Positions 42,549 through 52,171 of a DNA stretch of 64,000 nucleotides are shown here, piece after piece; the first letter of the stretch is position 1; every line of letters starts with the position of its first letter. The stretch lies in contig JAGDMU010000007.1 in the NCBI GenBank assembly GCA_017860615.1, positions 70,534 to 134,533 of the forward strand, written 5' to 3'. The position numbers and the translations under genes are program-made. The notes beneath the pieces are model-generated. The model made no database searches. It saw only the letters and a program-made list of their open reading frames with translations, and was not told where the DNA came from. The stretch comes from Pseudomonadota bacterium (GTDB taxonomy: Bacteria; Campylobacterota; Campylobacteria; Campylobacterales; Sulfurospirillaceae).

Positions 42549-45096
42549 TGGGCACTCCTAAGGTAGGATCAACCAAGCGCTCTGTGGTCGCTACTGCATA
42601 CATTTTACCCGTCTCATCAATCAGTGCCGTTGCGGTAATCCAAACATCTTTTATCGATCCATTTTTGGCGAGGCGCTGTGTAAGATAGGGCGCTAAAACC
42701 TCATGACGACTGAGCTGAATGATTTTTTTCAGCGCTTCTTTGCGTGTGGATTGCGGAACATGGTCGTTCATCGTTAGCTTTAACGCCTCTGTTTCGCTCC
42801 AACCATACATCTGCGTTGCACTTTTATTCCAAGCGAGGATATTTCCCTCTAAATCATGCATAATGATGGCATCATTGGCATCATTCACAATCACCGCCAA
42901 ACGGCGCAAGGCTTTAATCTCCGTGATATCCACAAAACTCACCACCACACCTTCAACAACATTTTCAAGGGTTCGATAGGGAATGATATGCATCATATAC
43001 CACTTATCGGTCGTCGAGCATACGCGTATCTCTGTGGGGATGAGCGTATCAAGTACGCCTTGGGCATCGGCTTGTAACGTGGTGTAATTAACGAGGTTGG
43101 GGACGATATGCCCTATGGGTCGTCCGATATCACCCGTAATAAGATTGATGATGAGCGAACACGAGGGGGTAAAGCGCATCACATTAAGCTTTTTGTCCAA
43201 AAAGAGTGTTGCAACACCTGTGCCTGAGAGTAAGTTATTCATATCATTGTTGGCTTGAGAAAGCGCGATAATTTTTGTTTGAAGTTCAGAATTTACCGTG
43301 GAAAGCTCTTCATTGAGGGATTGCATCTCTTCTTTGGAGGTTTCGAGTTCTTCGTTGGTTGATTGAAGCTCTTCGTTGATGGATTGTAACTCTTCATTGA
43401 GCGATTGCAACTCTTCTATGGCTGTCTCTTCATTTTTTAAAGGAGAACTTTTTGCCTGTAAGCCAGCTTCGCTGTAGAGATAAAGCTTATCACCTCCAGC
43501 GTTAACAAACACGTTGGCTAAAGGTTGCTTATTTGGTTCACGCACCAAGGGGATGTTAGCGGAAGAAAAACGCCTGCTTTCCAAAGTAGGAAGAGGAAGA
43601 ACATGCTCCATCAGCTTTCGTCTTGAATCATCTGGATTGACAACACAGCGATAGAGTTTTGCTTTTTGATCCATGACGGAGAAAAGATGTTCAAATTCTC
43701 CGACACCCTCAGAATTACCTAAAAAAAGAACCCCATTAGGATTGAGGGCATACTGAAATAAAGGGATGATCTTTTTCTGCAAAGAGGGGTTCATATAAAT
43801 CAAAAGATTGCGACAGCAGATGAGATCAAGTTTGGAAAAAGGAGGGTCTCTGGTGATGTTTTGTTCAGAAAAGATGACCATATCGCGGATATTTTTATTG
43901 ATGCGGTATGTTTTAGCATCAGACCCTAGCGTGAAATAAGACGCTAGTCGTTTGGGCGAAACATCCTCTACGATATCCGAAGTATAAAGACCTGAACGCG
44001 CGTTTGCAATGGCTCGCTCATCAATGTCAGTCGCAAATATTTGAATCGAAAAAGAGAGTTTGGATGCCTCTTTGTATTCGGCTAAAAGTATCGCCAAAGA
44101 ATACGCCTCTTCGCCACTCGAACAGCCACAAGACCACGCTCGAAAGGGATTGCTCATAGACTTGCTCCTTAAAAGTTCAGGAATGATTTTCTCCAATGCC
44201 TCAAAGGCACTTTTGTCACGAAAAAAGTGCGTGACCCCTATAAGGACATCCCGAAACAACGCCTCAATTTCATCAGGTGTTGTTTTCAAATAAGTCGCAT
44301 ACTTTTCCAATGACTCAATACCTACAACATCCATCCTTCTCGCAATGCGACGATGAATAGTATTGGGTTTGTACTGTGAAAAATCATGACCTGTTTGTTC
44401 ACGAAGAAGGATAAAAATCTTTTTAAGAACATTTTCATGTTTGAGTGCAAAATCTAAAGGAGGCTCCGTTAAAAGCGTGTCCCATGTAGACGTGATGTAA
44501 TTCATCAGTGCAACACCCATCTCTTCTGGTGGTAGGCTATGATCAACCAAACCCGTTCCTATAGCACTACTTGGCATACCGTCATATTGGGCAGAAGCGA
44601 TACTTTGCGCCATAACCATACCGCCATTTTCCTTGATACTTAAAATGCCTTTTGTGCCATCACTTCCTGTACCTGAGAGTATGATACCAATGGCATTTTG
44701 GTGTTGGTCTTTGGCTAACGCGTTAAAAAAGAAGTTGATGGGAAGGTGTAGGCCTTTTTTTTTGGTGCGATTTAACAGCTCAAATGCCCCCTTCACCAGT
44801 GAGATATCGTGCGCTGGGGGGATGATATAAACGCAATTGGGTTCCACCACCATGCCGTCCGTTATCTCAAAAACGCTCATGGGGGTATAGTTTCCGATAA
44901 TCTCGACAAGGCTACTTTTAAAATCAGGGGAGAGATGCTGAATTAACACAAAAGCACACGGAACTGGATACTGAGGCATACGAGAAAAAAAAGCTTCAAA
45001 TGCCGCCAATCCACCAGCAGAAGCCCCAATACTAACAATGGGAAACGCTTTTGTGTGTGTCTCTTTTGGCAGAGTATGGTTTTTCTTTTGTGGCAT
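42532..45096 (-). CDS. CheB-CheR fusion with coiled coil and PAS domains
   Basis: 854 residues. A CheB methylesterase domain (about 18-205) has the Ser-His-Asp triad in GASAGGL, IQHLSPDF and LSGTGSDGTKG. A CheR methyltransferase domain (about 215-480) has RAWSCGCSSGEEAYSLAILL and DLICCRNLLIYM. A glutamate-rich heptad coiled coil (ELQSLNEELQSINEELQSTN region, about 570-640) and two PAS domains follow. It has no receiver domain and no histidine kinase. Such fusions adjust chemoreceptor methylation or other signalling. It overlaps the PAS gene downstream. Confidence 0.9.
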   Translation of the reverse strand: MPQKKNHTLPKETHTKAFPIVSIGASAGGLAAFEAFFSRMPQYPVPCAFVLIQHLSPDFKSSLVEIIGNYTPMSVFEITDGMVVEPNCVYIIPPAHDISLVKGAFELLNRTKKKGLHLPINFFFNALAKDQHQNAIGIILSGTGSDGTKGILSIKENGGMVMAQSIASAQYDGMPSSAIGTGLVDHSLPPEEMGVALMNYITSTWDTLLTEPPLDFALKHENVLKKIFILLREQTGHDFSQYKPNTIHRRIARRMDVVGIESLEKYATYLKTTPDEIEALFRDVLIGVTHFFRDKSAFEALEKIIPELLRSKSMSNPFRAWSCGCSSGEEAYSLAILLAEYKEASKLSFSIQIFATDIDERAIANARSGLYTSDIVEDVSPKRLASYFTLGSDAKTYRINKNIRDMVIFSEQNITRDPPFSKLDLICCRNLLIYMNPSLQKKIIPLFQYALNPNGVLFLGNSEGVGEFEHLFSVMDQKAKLYRCVVNPDDSRRKLMEHVLPLPTLESRRFSSANIPLVREPNKQPLANVFVNAGGDKLYLYSEAGLQAKSSPLKNEETAIEELQSLNEELQSINEELQSTNEELETSKEEMQSLNEELSTVNSELQTKIIALSQANNDMNNLLSGTGVATLFLDKKLNVMRFTPSCSLIINLITGDIGRPIGHIVPNLVNYTTLQADAQGVLDTLIPTEIRVCSTTDKWYMMHIIPYRTLENVVEGVVVSFVDITEIKALRRLAVIVNDANDAIIMHDLEGNILAWNKSATQMYGWSETEALKLTMNDHVPQSTRKEALKKIIQLSRHEVLAPYLTQRLAKNGSIKDVWITATALIDETGKMYAVATTERLVDPTLGVPNERNK

Positions 45097-45209
45097 CAGG
45101 GTATCTCCAATGTAAAAATCTAAGTACTACACTAGAGTATACTCCGATATACCCTCTAAAGAGGGAGGTGTTATAAAATCGCGCGAAATTTCAACAATAG
45201 ATAACCCTC

Positions 45210-48200
45210 TCACTCCTCAATCTTCTGCATCCGATAATACAATACAGGTATCACCAAAAGCGTTAAAATAGCCGAACTTACCACTCCGCCAATCATCGGG
45301 GCGGCGATGCGTTGCATCACTTCACTTCCCACACCATCCAGCCACATAATGGGTAAAAGTCCTCCAAGGATGGCAAAAACGGTCATCAGTTTAGGGCGAA
45401 CACGAAGTACCGCACCTTCGAAGATGGCTTCTTGAATGTTTTTGGCTGTTCGCTCTTTCACATGAGCCATCGCTTCTTCAAGGTAGATAATCATAACAAT
45501 CGCCGTCTCCACCGCAATGCCAATCAGCGCTAAAAAGCCCACGATGACGGCAATGGAGAGGTTGAAGTTGAGATAATCCACATACAAAAACCCACCCACA
45601 GCAGCGAGTGGCAAGGTCAAAAAGACCAAAAGCGCATTTTTAAACGAGCCAAGCCCTAAGTAAATGAGCATAAACGTGATAAGCAGAGTCAGTGGCAAGA
45701 TGAACTGCAAACGCTCCATGGCACTCTCTAAATATTCGCTCTCCCCTGCCCAACCGATGTAAAAACCTGTTGGAAGTTCCACACTCTCTTTTAAAATTTT
45801 GGTCGCTTCGTCTTTATACGTTTTAGACGAAAAGCCCTCTTTTAGGGTAATGTAGATGTAGTTCACTTTCTTGCCCATTTCAGACTTTAGTTCACTGGCA
45901 CCCACGTCGTAACCCAGTTCTACAAAATGCCCTAAACGCTGGAACCCATACGCTGTTTTTATGGTGAGTTCACTAATGGCATTTAGGTCTTTTCTACTCT
46001 CTTCTTCCAGTCTCAACGTGATCGCATAACGCTCGATGCCTTGGTAAAAAGTGCTCACTTTTGAGCCACCGATGGCATTGTCCACGAAGTTAAGGATTTC
46101 TTCTTTGGTGAGTCCATAAGAGGCGATATTTTCAGGTTTGAGCGTTAGATTTAGGTAGTAACCACTGTTCGCCTTGTCTGCAAAAATGCTTTTAGTTCCT
46201 TCGTAGTTGGCAAGCACACTGGCGATTTTGTTCGCACTCTCTTCCAACGCTTGGTCATTGTCACCGTAGAGTTTGATGCCAAGTGGTGTTCGTATGCCTG
46301 TGATGAGCATGTCGATGCGCCCACGAATCGGGTATGTCCATGAGTTAACAAGTCCCGTCATTTGAAGCTGTTCGTTCATCTCGTCTCGAAGTTTCTCATA
46401 GCTCATGCCTGAACGCCACTGCTCTTTGGGTTTAAGTTGTATGATCGTCTCGATCATCGAAAGTGGCGCTGGGTCTGTCGCACTCTCAGCGCGCCCTGCT
46501 TTGGCAAACGTGCTTTCAACCTCTGGGAAGCTTTTGATGACTTCATTGCTCTTTTGCGCGTACTCTTTGGCGAGCTCGATGCTGATGCCAAACGGTGTGA
46601 CGGGCATGTACATAAACGTCTGCTCATTCAGAGGTGGCATAAACTCCCAACGCTGTTTGGTATAGGTGTGATACCCTAGCACTAAAAAGCCCATAAATAG
46701 GGCTATAGCAACATACCAAAAACGCATATGTATTCGTAAAAGTGGTGCATACAGCCAGATAAAAAAGTTGTTGAGTGGATTTTTATGTTCTTCAAGGATT
46801 TTGCCTTTAACAAAATAAATCATCAAAAGCGGAACAAGAGTAATGGAAAGCACCGCACCAATGAGCATTGCAAAGGTTTTCGTGTACGCCAACGGCTTAA
46901 AGAGTGCGCCTTCTTGCCCGCTGAGTGCGAAGATAGGCAAGAAACTGACCACGATAAGTAAAAGGGCAAAAAAGATCGGGCGACCGACTTGTTTGGATGA
47001 AGCGATGATGATGGCTTTGCGCTCTTCCTCGCTTTTTATCTCACCATGTGAAAGCTTTTTATGCACATTTTCGATCATCACGATACACGCATCGACCATC
47101 GCACCAATAGCAATGGCAATGCCACCCAAACTCATGATGTTGGACTCCAACCCAAAAAGCTTCATACACAAAAAGGTTAGAGCAATGGTGAGTGGTAAAA
47201 CGATGATGACGACAAGTGCGCTTCTAAAGTGAAGCAAGAAAAGCATAACCACTGCCAACACAACGATGCTCTCTTCCAAAAGGGCACGCTTGAGGTTGTT
47301 GATTGCTTTGGTAATGAGATCGCTTCTATCGTACGTTGTCACCACCTCTACGTCATTTACATGTAAAGATTCGAGCTTCTCTTTGACTGCTTGGATGACC
47401 TTGTAAGCATTCTCTTTGTGACGCACAACCACAACGCCTCCAACCACTTCACCCTCACCATTCAGCTCTGCCATTCCACTTCGGTAGGTGGGAACCACAC
47501 GCACATCGGCGATGTCAGAGAGTTTGAGCGGTATGCCATTCACCGTTTTGATGGTAATGTTTGAAAGGTCATCTAACGAAGCGGCAAAACCTCTGGCTTG
47601 GATGATCTGCTCAAAGCCATTTTCAAGCACCACTCGCCCACCCAAATCGCTGTTGTTTTTGGAAAGTGCGCTCATAAGATCGTCGATGCTTAGGTCATAT
47701 TTGTAGAGTGCGTCCGCTCGAAGGGTGACTTCATAGTCCTTCACAAAACCGCCCACACTCGCCACTTCACTCACGCCCTCGACACCCAAAAGGGCATAGC
47801 GGTAGAGGTAATCTTGAATGCTTCGAAGCTCATCAAGACTGCGATTTTGTGATGTTAGTGCATACTCAAACGCCCAACCAATACCCGTGGCATCAGGACC
47901 TAATTTAATGGTCGCATTTTTAGGGGCATTTTTAGAGACATTTTGGATGACTTCATTGACCCTATCGCGCGCCCAATAGAGGTCGGTGCCATCTTCAAAG
48001 ATGATGTAAACGATGGCGTTTTCATACGAGGTAAACGCACGCACGGTTTTGGTTTTTGCAACCGATAACAACGCATTGGTCAGCTCATACACAAGCTGAT
48101 CTTGGATGATCTTAGGCGATTGCCCTAGATACTTCACATTCACGATGACCTGTGGAGGCGTGAGGTCTGGCAAAGCATCCAATGGTGTTTGCTTAATCGC

Positions 48201-48287
48201 CCAAAAAGAGAGAAATGCGGCGATAATCAGAGTTAAGAGAAGAAGCGCCTTATTTTTGACACTTTTTTCAATGATAGATTCTATCAT
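45210..48287 (-). CDS. cusA: CusA/CzcA-family heavy-metal RND efflux pump
   Basis: 1025 residues, full length, 12 membrane segments in the RND pattern (helix 1 near 15, block of helices around 340-530, second block 850-1015). The CusA-type motif RGRIDMLITGIRTPLGIKLYG near 665 and methionine-containing periplasmic loops point to Cu(I)/Ag(I) and not Zn/Co. Proton-relay acidic residues occur in helix 4 (GAMVDACIVMIEN). It is the last gene of a four-gene operon and overlaps the adaptor gene by 4 bases. Confidence 0.9.
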   Translation of the reverse strand: MIESIIEKSVKNKALLLLTLIIAAFLSFWAIKQTPLDALPDLTPPQVIVNVKYLGQSPKIIQDQLVYELTNALLSVAKTKTVRAFTSYENAIVYIIFEDGTDLYWARDRVNEVIQNVSKNAPKNATIKLGPDATGIGWAFEYALTSQNRSLDELRSIQDYLYRYALLGVEGVSEVASVGGFVKDYEVTLRADALYKYDLSIDDLMSALSKNNSDLGGRVVLENGFEQIIQARGFAASLDDLSNITIKTVNGIPLKLSDIADVRVVPTYRSGMAELNGEGEVVGGVVVVRHKENAYKVIQAVKEKLESLHVNDVEVVTTYDRSDLITKAINNLKRALLEESIVVLAVVMLFLLHFRSALVVIIVLPLTIALTFLCMKLFGLESNIMSLGGIAIAIGAMVDACIVMIENVHKKLSHGEIKSEEERKAIIIASSKQVGRPIFFALLLIVVSFLPIFALSGQEGALFKPLAYTKTFAMLIGAVLSITLVPLLMIYFVKGKILEEHKNPLNNFFIWLYAPLLRIHMRFWYVAIALFMGFLVLGYHTYTKQRWEFMPPLNEQTFMYMPVTPFGISIELAKEYAQKSNEVIKSFPEVESTFAKAGRAESATDPAPLSMIETIIQLKPKEQWRSGMSYEKLRDEMNEQLQMTGLVNSWTYPIRGRIDMLITGIRTPLGIKLYGDNDQALEESANKIASVLANYEGTKSIFADKANSGYYLNLTLKPENIASYGLTKEEILNFVDNAIGGSKVSTFYQGIERYAITLRLEEESRKDLNAISELTIKTAYGFQRLGHFVELGYDVGASELKSEMGKKVNYIYITLKEGFSSKTYKDEATKILKESVELPTGFYIGWAGESEYLESAMERLQFILPLTLLITFMLIYLGLGSFKNALLVFLTLPLAAVGGFLYVDYLNFNLSIAVIVGFLALIGIAVETAIVMIIYLEEAMAHVKERTAKNIQEAIFEGAVLRVRPKLMTVFAILGGLLPIMWLDGVGSEVMQRIAAPMIGGVVSSAILTLLVIPVLYYRMQKIEE

Positions 48288-49270
48288 TGCATTGCCCCTC
48301 CGTTATTTTGGGCATCGGCATCAAACATAAAGAGCGCATTGGCTACGACCACATCGCCCTCTTTTAGCCCTTTGATGATCTCAAAAGTGTCATTGTTAAG
48401 ACGTTTTGCTTCGATCTCTCTTGGCTCATACTCACCCTCAAACTCACCTTTGACAAAAACACTCGTCTTAGCACCTTTGGTCATCACCGCACTTTTTGGA
48501 AGGGCGAGGTACTCTCGTTTGGCAGTACCAAAACGTGCTTTGGCGAATGCGTTTTCATAAATCTCAAGGTCTTTGTTTTCAATGACCAAACGCACATCCA
48601 CACTTTTCGTTTGCGGATCAACTTTGGGGTAGATAAAATCGATTTTAGCTTTATACGGTTTTGAATGCATATCAAAAAAGATGTCGGCATTTTGCGCTTT
48701 CTTTACAAACTCAAGGTCTTTTTCATAAACTTTTACGATAAGCCATAGATTGGTATAGTCGCTGATCTCATAGAGTTTTGCACCTTTAGGAACGAATGAG
48801 CCTTGATTGATAGCTTTTGCTGTCACAATGCCATTGTAAGGCGAAACGATGGTGATATTTTCAGGGACATTTTTCTCAGCAATAATCTTCGCGATGGTTT
48901 TCTCATCGACCCCTAAAAGTTTGAGCTTTTGGGTAATGCTTTGTACCATGCTGTCACTTTTAATGCGTAGCGCGTTGATGAGTTCTAGCTCTGCGGTGTA
49001 AATCTCTTGCGAATAGAGCTTCGCTAAAGGCTCACCTTTTTTTACATGTAAGAAGTTTTTGTTGACATAGAGTTGCTCGATAAACGCGTCATAACGCAAG
49101 CTTACCTCTTTGACACTCTCTTCATTCGCTTTGGTATAACCGTAAAACTCTTTAGCAGAACCTTCTAAGACTTTTTTTACTTCGATGGTTTTGACATTGA
49201 AAATCTGCTTGGCGTCAAGCTGAACACTTAAGAGTAAAAGTGCTGTTAAAATGAGATGGGTGACTTTCAT
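48284..49270 (-). CDS. cusB: Periplasmic adaptor of the RND efflux system
   Basis: 328 residues, shorter than E. coli CusB because it lacks the N-terminal metal-binding extension. A signal peptide (LILTALLLLSVQLDA) precedes the helical hairpin (YSQEIYTAELELINALRIKSDSM) and barrel-sandwich region (NITIVSPYNGIVTAKAINQGSFVPKGAKLYEIS). It links the pump to the outer-membrane channel. Overlaps both neighbours by 4 bases. Confidence 0.87.
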   Translation of the reverse strand: MKVTHLILTALLLLSVQLDAKQIFNVKTIEVKKVLEGSAKEFYGYTKANEESVKEVSLRYDAFIEQLYVNKNFLHVKKGEPLAKLYSQEIYTAELELINALRIKSDSMVQSITQKLKLLGVDEKTIAKIIAEKNVPENITIVSPYNGIVTAKAINQGSFVPKGAKLYEISDYTNLWLIVKVYEKDLEFVKKAQNADIFFDMHSKPYKAKIDFIYPKVDPQTKSVDVRLVIENKDLEIYENAFAKARFGTAKREYLALPKSAVMTKGAKTSVFVKGEFEGEYEPREIEAKRLNNDTFEIIKGLKEGDVVVANALFMFDADAQNNGGAMQ

Positions 49271-50448
49271 AGCTCGACTCCTAAAAGGGTGTAGATTTTG
49301 ATGATAGACTCGTTATAAGCGAATGTGTTAGCATTGATCTGTTTTTGTGCCTCAAGCATTTGGCTAAGGACATTTAAAAGACTCAAAAGAGCGTCATTTT
49401 GAGAAAGTGCGGTACTTTGAAGCACTTCATACATTTTCTCATTTTCATGCAAGACTTCTTTAGAAAGAGCGATTTTGTCGTACTGCAACTCTTTATTTAA
49501 CAGTTCATCTTTAAGCTCAAAAAGAAGCTGTTTTTGGGTATTTAAAACACTTTGCTCCGAAGCAGAATGGGTAAGTTTTGCTTTTTGAATGGAGAGGTTT
49601 TCTTTGCCATAGATGGGCAGTGGTATCTCAAAACCTAAAAAGGCGTAGTCATCTCGTCCTTGTCTTCGGTTGTAACCTAAACTGATCGTAACATCAGGGA
49701 TTTTGGTCGCTTTTTCATAACGTAAATTCAAAAGCTCTTTCGTACTTTGAAGGTTTTGAAGCTGTAATTTAGGCGCTTTTTCCAAGCGCTTCTCTTCATC
49801 ACTCAACCCATAGCTCAAAAGCCCCTCTTTTGCGTACCATTCAGGCATAGAAATTGCCAAAATGCTCTCTAATTTTCGATCAATCGAAGCCTTCTCTTTA
49901 AGCAGTGTTTTTTTCTCGATAGAAAGGTTTTTCTGCAAAATCGTGTTGTTCAGCGTATCGACATAATGTGCACTCGTGGTATTGTAAGCAAGGTGAGCGT
50001 TTTTAAGATCTTCCAAGATTTTCTCATACTTAGCCACTAATGCTAAATCTTGGTTGATGCGCACATACGTTTGCTCTAGCGTAGCGATTTCTTGCTGCAT
50101 CTCTAGCTTTTTGGTTTGAAGTTCCAGCCTTTTGATGGCAACATCTTGCAGAGCAATCGACTCTTTAATGTCTAGCTTTCCACCCAATGGAATTTTTTGT
50201 GAAAGAGAAATCGCCTCATTTTGCATCTCTTGATTTCGTGTTAGAGGCTCACTTAAAAAGATGTCGTTGACCCCAAGAGAGAGCATAGGGTTTTCCCAAA
50301 TCTTGCTTAGATCAACCTCTTTTTCAATCGCTAGTATCTCATTTTCCAGTGCCTTAAGCTCATGGTTATGGCTGTATGCCAAAGAGACAAGCTCACTCTG
50401 CGCCCATGCGTAGCCCGCTAGGGCTACGACTAAAAGAGCTCGTTTCAT
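49267..50448 (-). CDS. cusC: TolC-family outer-membrane efflux protein
   Basis: 393 residues with a signal peptide (ALLVVALAGYAWA). Two long-helix repeats of the outer-membrane efflux fold can be seen, with IPLGGKLDIKESIALQDVAIKRLELQTKKLEMQQEI-type segments (around 90-130 and again at 290-330). It is short of a lipoprotein cysteine, unlike E. coli CusC. Forms the exit duct for the pump. Confidence 0.85.
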   Translation of the reverse strand: MKRALLVVALAGYAWAQSELVSLAYSHNHELKALENEILAIEKEVDLSKIWENPMLSLGVNDIFLSEPLTRNQEMQNEAISLSQKIPLGGKLDIKESIALQDVAIKRLELQTKKLEMQQEIATLEQTYVRINQDLALVAKYEKILEDLKNAHLAYNTTSAHYVDTLNNTILQKNLSIEKKTLLKEKASIDRKLESILAISMPEWYAKEGLLSYGLSDEEKRLEKAPKLQLQNLQSTKELLNLRYEKATKIPDVTISLGYNRRQGRDDYAFLGFEIPLPIYGKENLSIQKAKLTHSASEQSVLNTQKQLLFELKDELLNKELQYDKIALSKEVLHENEKMYEVLQSTALSQNDALLSLLNVLSQMLEAQKQINANTFAYNESIIKIYTLLGVEL

Positions 50449-50837
50449 TAGAGGTTCACGCTTGATTTTAAGCGTTGTTTTTTACCATCAGCAGTTTCCA
50501 CCACGATGCTAAGCTGCCATGTACCGTTCATAGAGAAGATAACATTGGCTTCATAGGCACCATTGGTGTATTTTGCATCGGCTTTTTCTTCCATCGCGTG
50601 CATTCCAGGCATCGCTGGCATCGCTGCAATGATGCTCACTTTGGCATCTTTAACCTCTTTCGTGCCATCCATAACTTTGACTTTGATGAGATTCATCCCC
50701 TGAGAGATAGGCTTTAGCGTACTGTACTCGACCTCTAATGGACCTGCCATTCCCTTTTTAGAAAGTGCTTCTGCACCAAAAGCACTCCCAAGGCTTAACG
50801 CCACCGCTAGGAACATTCCTAAAATCTTCTTCATCAC
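50448..50837 (-). CDS. FixH/YtkA-like periplasmic protein, first gene of efflux operon
   Basis: 129 residues with a signal peptide (GMFLAVALSLGSAFGA). The mature part is a beta-sandwich with KVMDGTKEVKDAKVSI and the methionine-rich loop MPAMPGMHAMEE near residue 75, followed by GTWQLSIVVETADGK. This is the YtkA/FixH-like fold; the Met-His loop suggests it binds Cu(I) or Ag(I) and delivers it to the pump. It is the first gene of the efflux operon, and its stop overlaps the next start by one base. Confidence 0.8.
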   Translation of the reverse strand: MMKKILGMFLAVALSLGSAFGAEALSKKGMAGPLEVEYSTLKPISQGMNLIKVKVMDGTKEVKDAKVSIIAAMPAMPGMHAMEEKADAKYTNGAYEANVIFSMNGTWQLSIVVETADGKKQRLKSSVNL

Positions 50838-50860
50838 TTACTCCTTGTAAAAATATAATG

Positions 50861-50896
50861 ACAGTATAAAAGGCGTGTGTGTACTATTTGTGGAAT
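50861..50896 (-). promoter_or_regulatory. 36-bp promoter/operator element, copy 1 (efflux operon)
   Basis: ACAGTATAAAA, 13 variable bases and TATTTGTGGAAT occur with identical spacing here and at 51442-51477. On the minus strand the element supplies a TATACT -10 box about 25 bases before the operon start. The conserved arms probably bind the adjacent two-component regulator. Confidence 0.6.
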
Positions 50897-50918
50897 AACT
50901 CTCATGAAAACAATCATA

Positions 50919-51413
50919 CTACTTTATAACAATCGTGTGGTGCATTCCCGCTTCAAAATGCTCTGGGATATTGCACGCAAACATCACTGTGTCTCTTTTG
51001 GTAAATTTCCATGTAAGCTCTTTGGTTTCATTGGGTTTAACGGTTATGGTACTGCCATCACTGTGCACCATGTTTGGCATCTGTTTCATCATTTCAAGAT
51101 GCGCTTTTTGCTCTTTCTCACTCCCAATGGAAAACTCATGGTCAATCACACCTTTATTGGTCACGACAAGTCGAACAATATCTCCTGCTTTAATGTTCAT
51201 TTTGCTATGAAATTCAAACTTCATAGAGTCTAATAAATCCACTTTAATGGTTTTAGTAGCTTTAGAGGCATCGGAGGGCTTCCCAACGGTTGACATCATC
51301 GTGTGATTATGTGTTGAATGGTCGTGCGCGGAATGCCCTTCCATCGCAAAAGCTGGACTTGAAAGAGCAGAAGCAAGGATGAGTGCTGTAATTGCTTTTG
51401 AGTGGTGTAACAT
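50919..51413 (-). CDS. Periplasmic cupredoxin-domain copper protein
   Basis: 164 residues with a signal peptide (ALILASALSSPAFA). A His-rich N-terminal stretch (EGHSAHDHSTHNHTMM) precedes a cupredoxin fold; the C-terminal loop CNIPEHFEAGMH supplies Cys, His and Met ligands of a type 1 copper site. Transcribed alone, divergent from the two-component genes, and preceded by copy 2 of the 36-bp element. Likely copper carrier or buffer. Confidence 0.87.
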   Translation of the reverse strand: MLHHSKAITALILASALSSPAFAMEGHSAHDHSTHNHTMMSTVGKPSDASKATKTIKVDLLDSMKFEFHSKMNIKAGDIVRLVVTNKGVIDHEFSIGSEKEQKAHLEMMKQMPNMVHSDGSTITVKPNETKELTWKFTKRDTVMFACNIPEHFEAGMHHTIVIK

Positions 51414-51441
51414 GTGTTTCCTTTAATAGTAATAGTTTTTT

Positions 51442-51477
51442 ACAGTATAAAAAACATCTGTGCAATATTTGTGGAAT
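51442..51477 (-). promoter_or_regulatory. 36-bp promoter/operator element, copy 2 (cupredoxin and regulator genes)
   Basis: Same arms and same 13-base spacing as the copy at 50861-50896. It lies between the divergent cupredoxin and response-regulator genes, so one site could control both. A TATAAT sequence at 51483-51488 may serve the plus-strand gene. Confidence 0.6.
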
Positions 51478-51495
51478 GTTTGTATAATGCCTTTT

Positions 51496-52158
51496 ATGAA
51501 AATCCTACTCTTAGAAGATGACCCCATTCTTAGCGAAATTATTGAAGAGTTTTTAGTCGAACATGGCTTACATGTCACACTCTTCTACGATGGGAAAGAA
51601 GCGCTTGATGCCATTTTTGAAGACAAGTTTGACATCTTGGTTTTGGACATCAATGTTCCAAGCCTGAGCGGCTTTGAGTTGTTAAAAACACTTAAAGAGG
51701 CGAACATCACGACTCCTACCATCTTCATTACCTCGCTCGACCAAATCAGCGATGTGAAAAAAGGCTTTGCACTAGGAGCGGAGGATTACCTCAAAAAACC
51801 CTTTGAGCTTGAAGAGCTTTTAGTGCGCATCGAACGCACTAAAAAATTGCATCATATCGAAGAAACTACCCTTGTGCATCTAGCATCACAGGTCAGCTAC
51901 GATCCACAAAACTATCAGATCATCACACCTGAACAAACCTACAATCTTCGTAAAAAAGAAGCACAGCTTTTGGAGTATTTTTTAGCGCATCAAAATCGCC
52001 TTCTTAGCTTTGAAGAGATCATCGAAGAGGTGTGGCGTTTTGATGAAGTACCTACACATTCAACGCTTCGTACTTACATCAAAAACTTGCGCAGTTTTGG
52101 GCTTGAGAGTCTTATAGAGAACATCAAAGGAGTGGGATATCGCTTTAAGTGCTTATGA
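51496..52158 (+). CDS. cusR: OmpR-family response regulator of the metal-efflux cluster
   Basis: 220 residues from the ATG at 51496. Receiver residues: EDD near 7, phosphoacceptor Asp in LVLDINVPS near 51, Thr in ITSLD and Lys in YLKKPFELEE near 102. The winged-helix DNA-binding domain ends in NIKGVGYRFKCL. It is divergent from the cupredoxin gene and directly precedes its kinase. Named by analogy to CusR because of its context; the metal is inferred. Confidence 0.88.
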   Translation: MKILLLEDDPILSEIIEEFLVEHGLHVTLFYDGKEALDAIFEDKFDILVLDINVPSLSGFELLKTLKEANITTPTIFITSLDQISDVKKGFALGAEDYLKKPFELEELLVRIERTKKLHHIEETTLVHLASQVSYDPQNYQIITPEQTYNLRKKEAQLLEYFLAHQNRLLSFEEIIEEVWRFDEVPTHSTLRTYIKNLRSFGLESLIENIKGVGYRFKCL

Positions 52159-52171
52159 AAAACGCTCACTT

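Noticed and set aside
45152-45165. CCCTCT/AGAGGG hairpin as terminator of the efflux operon
   Set aside because: The stem is only 6 bp and no T-run follows in the direction of transcription.
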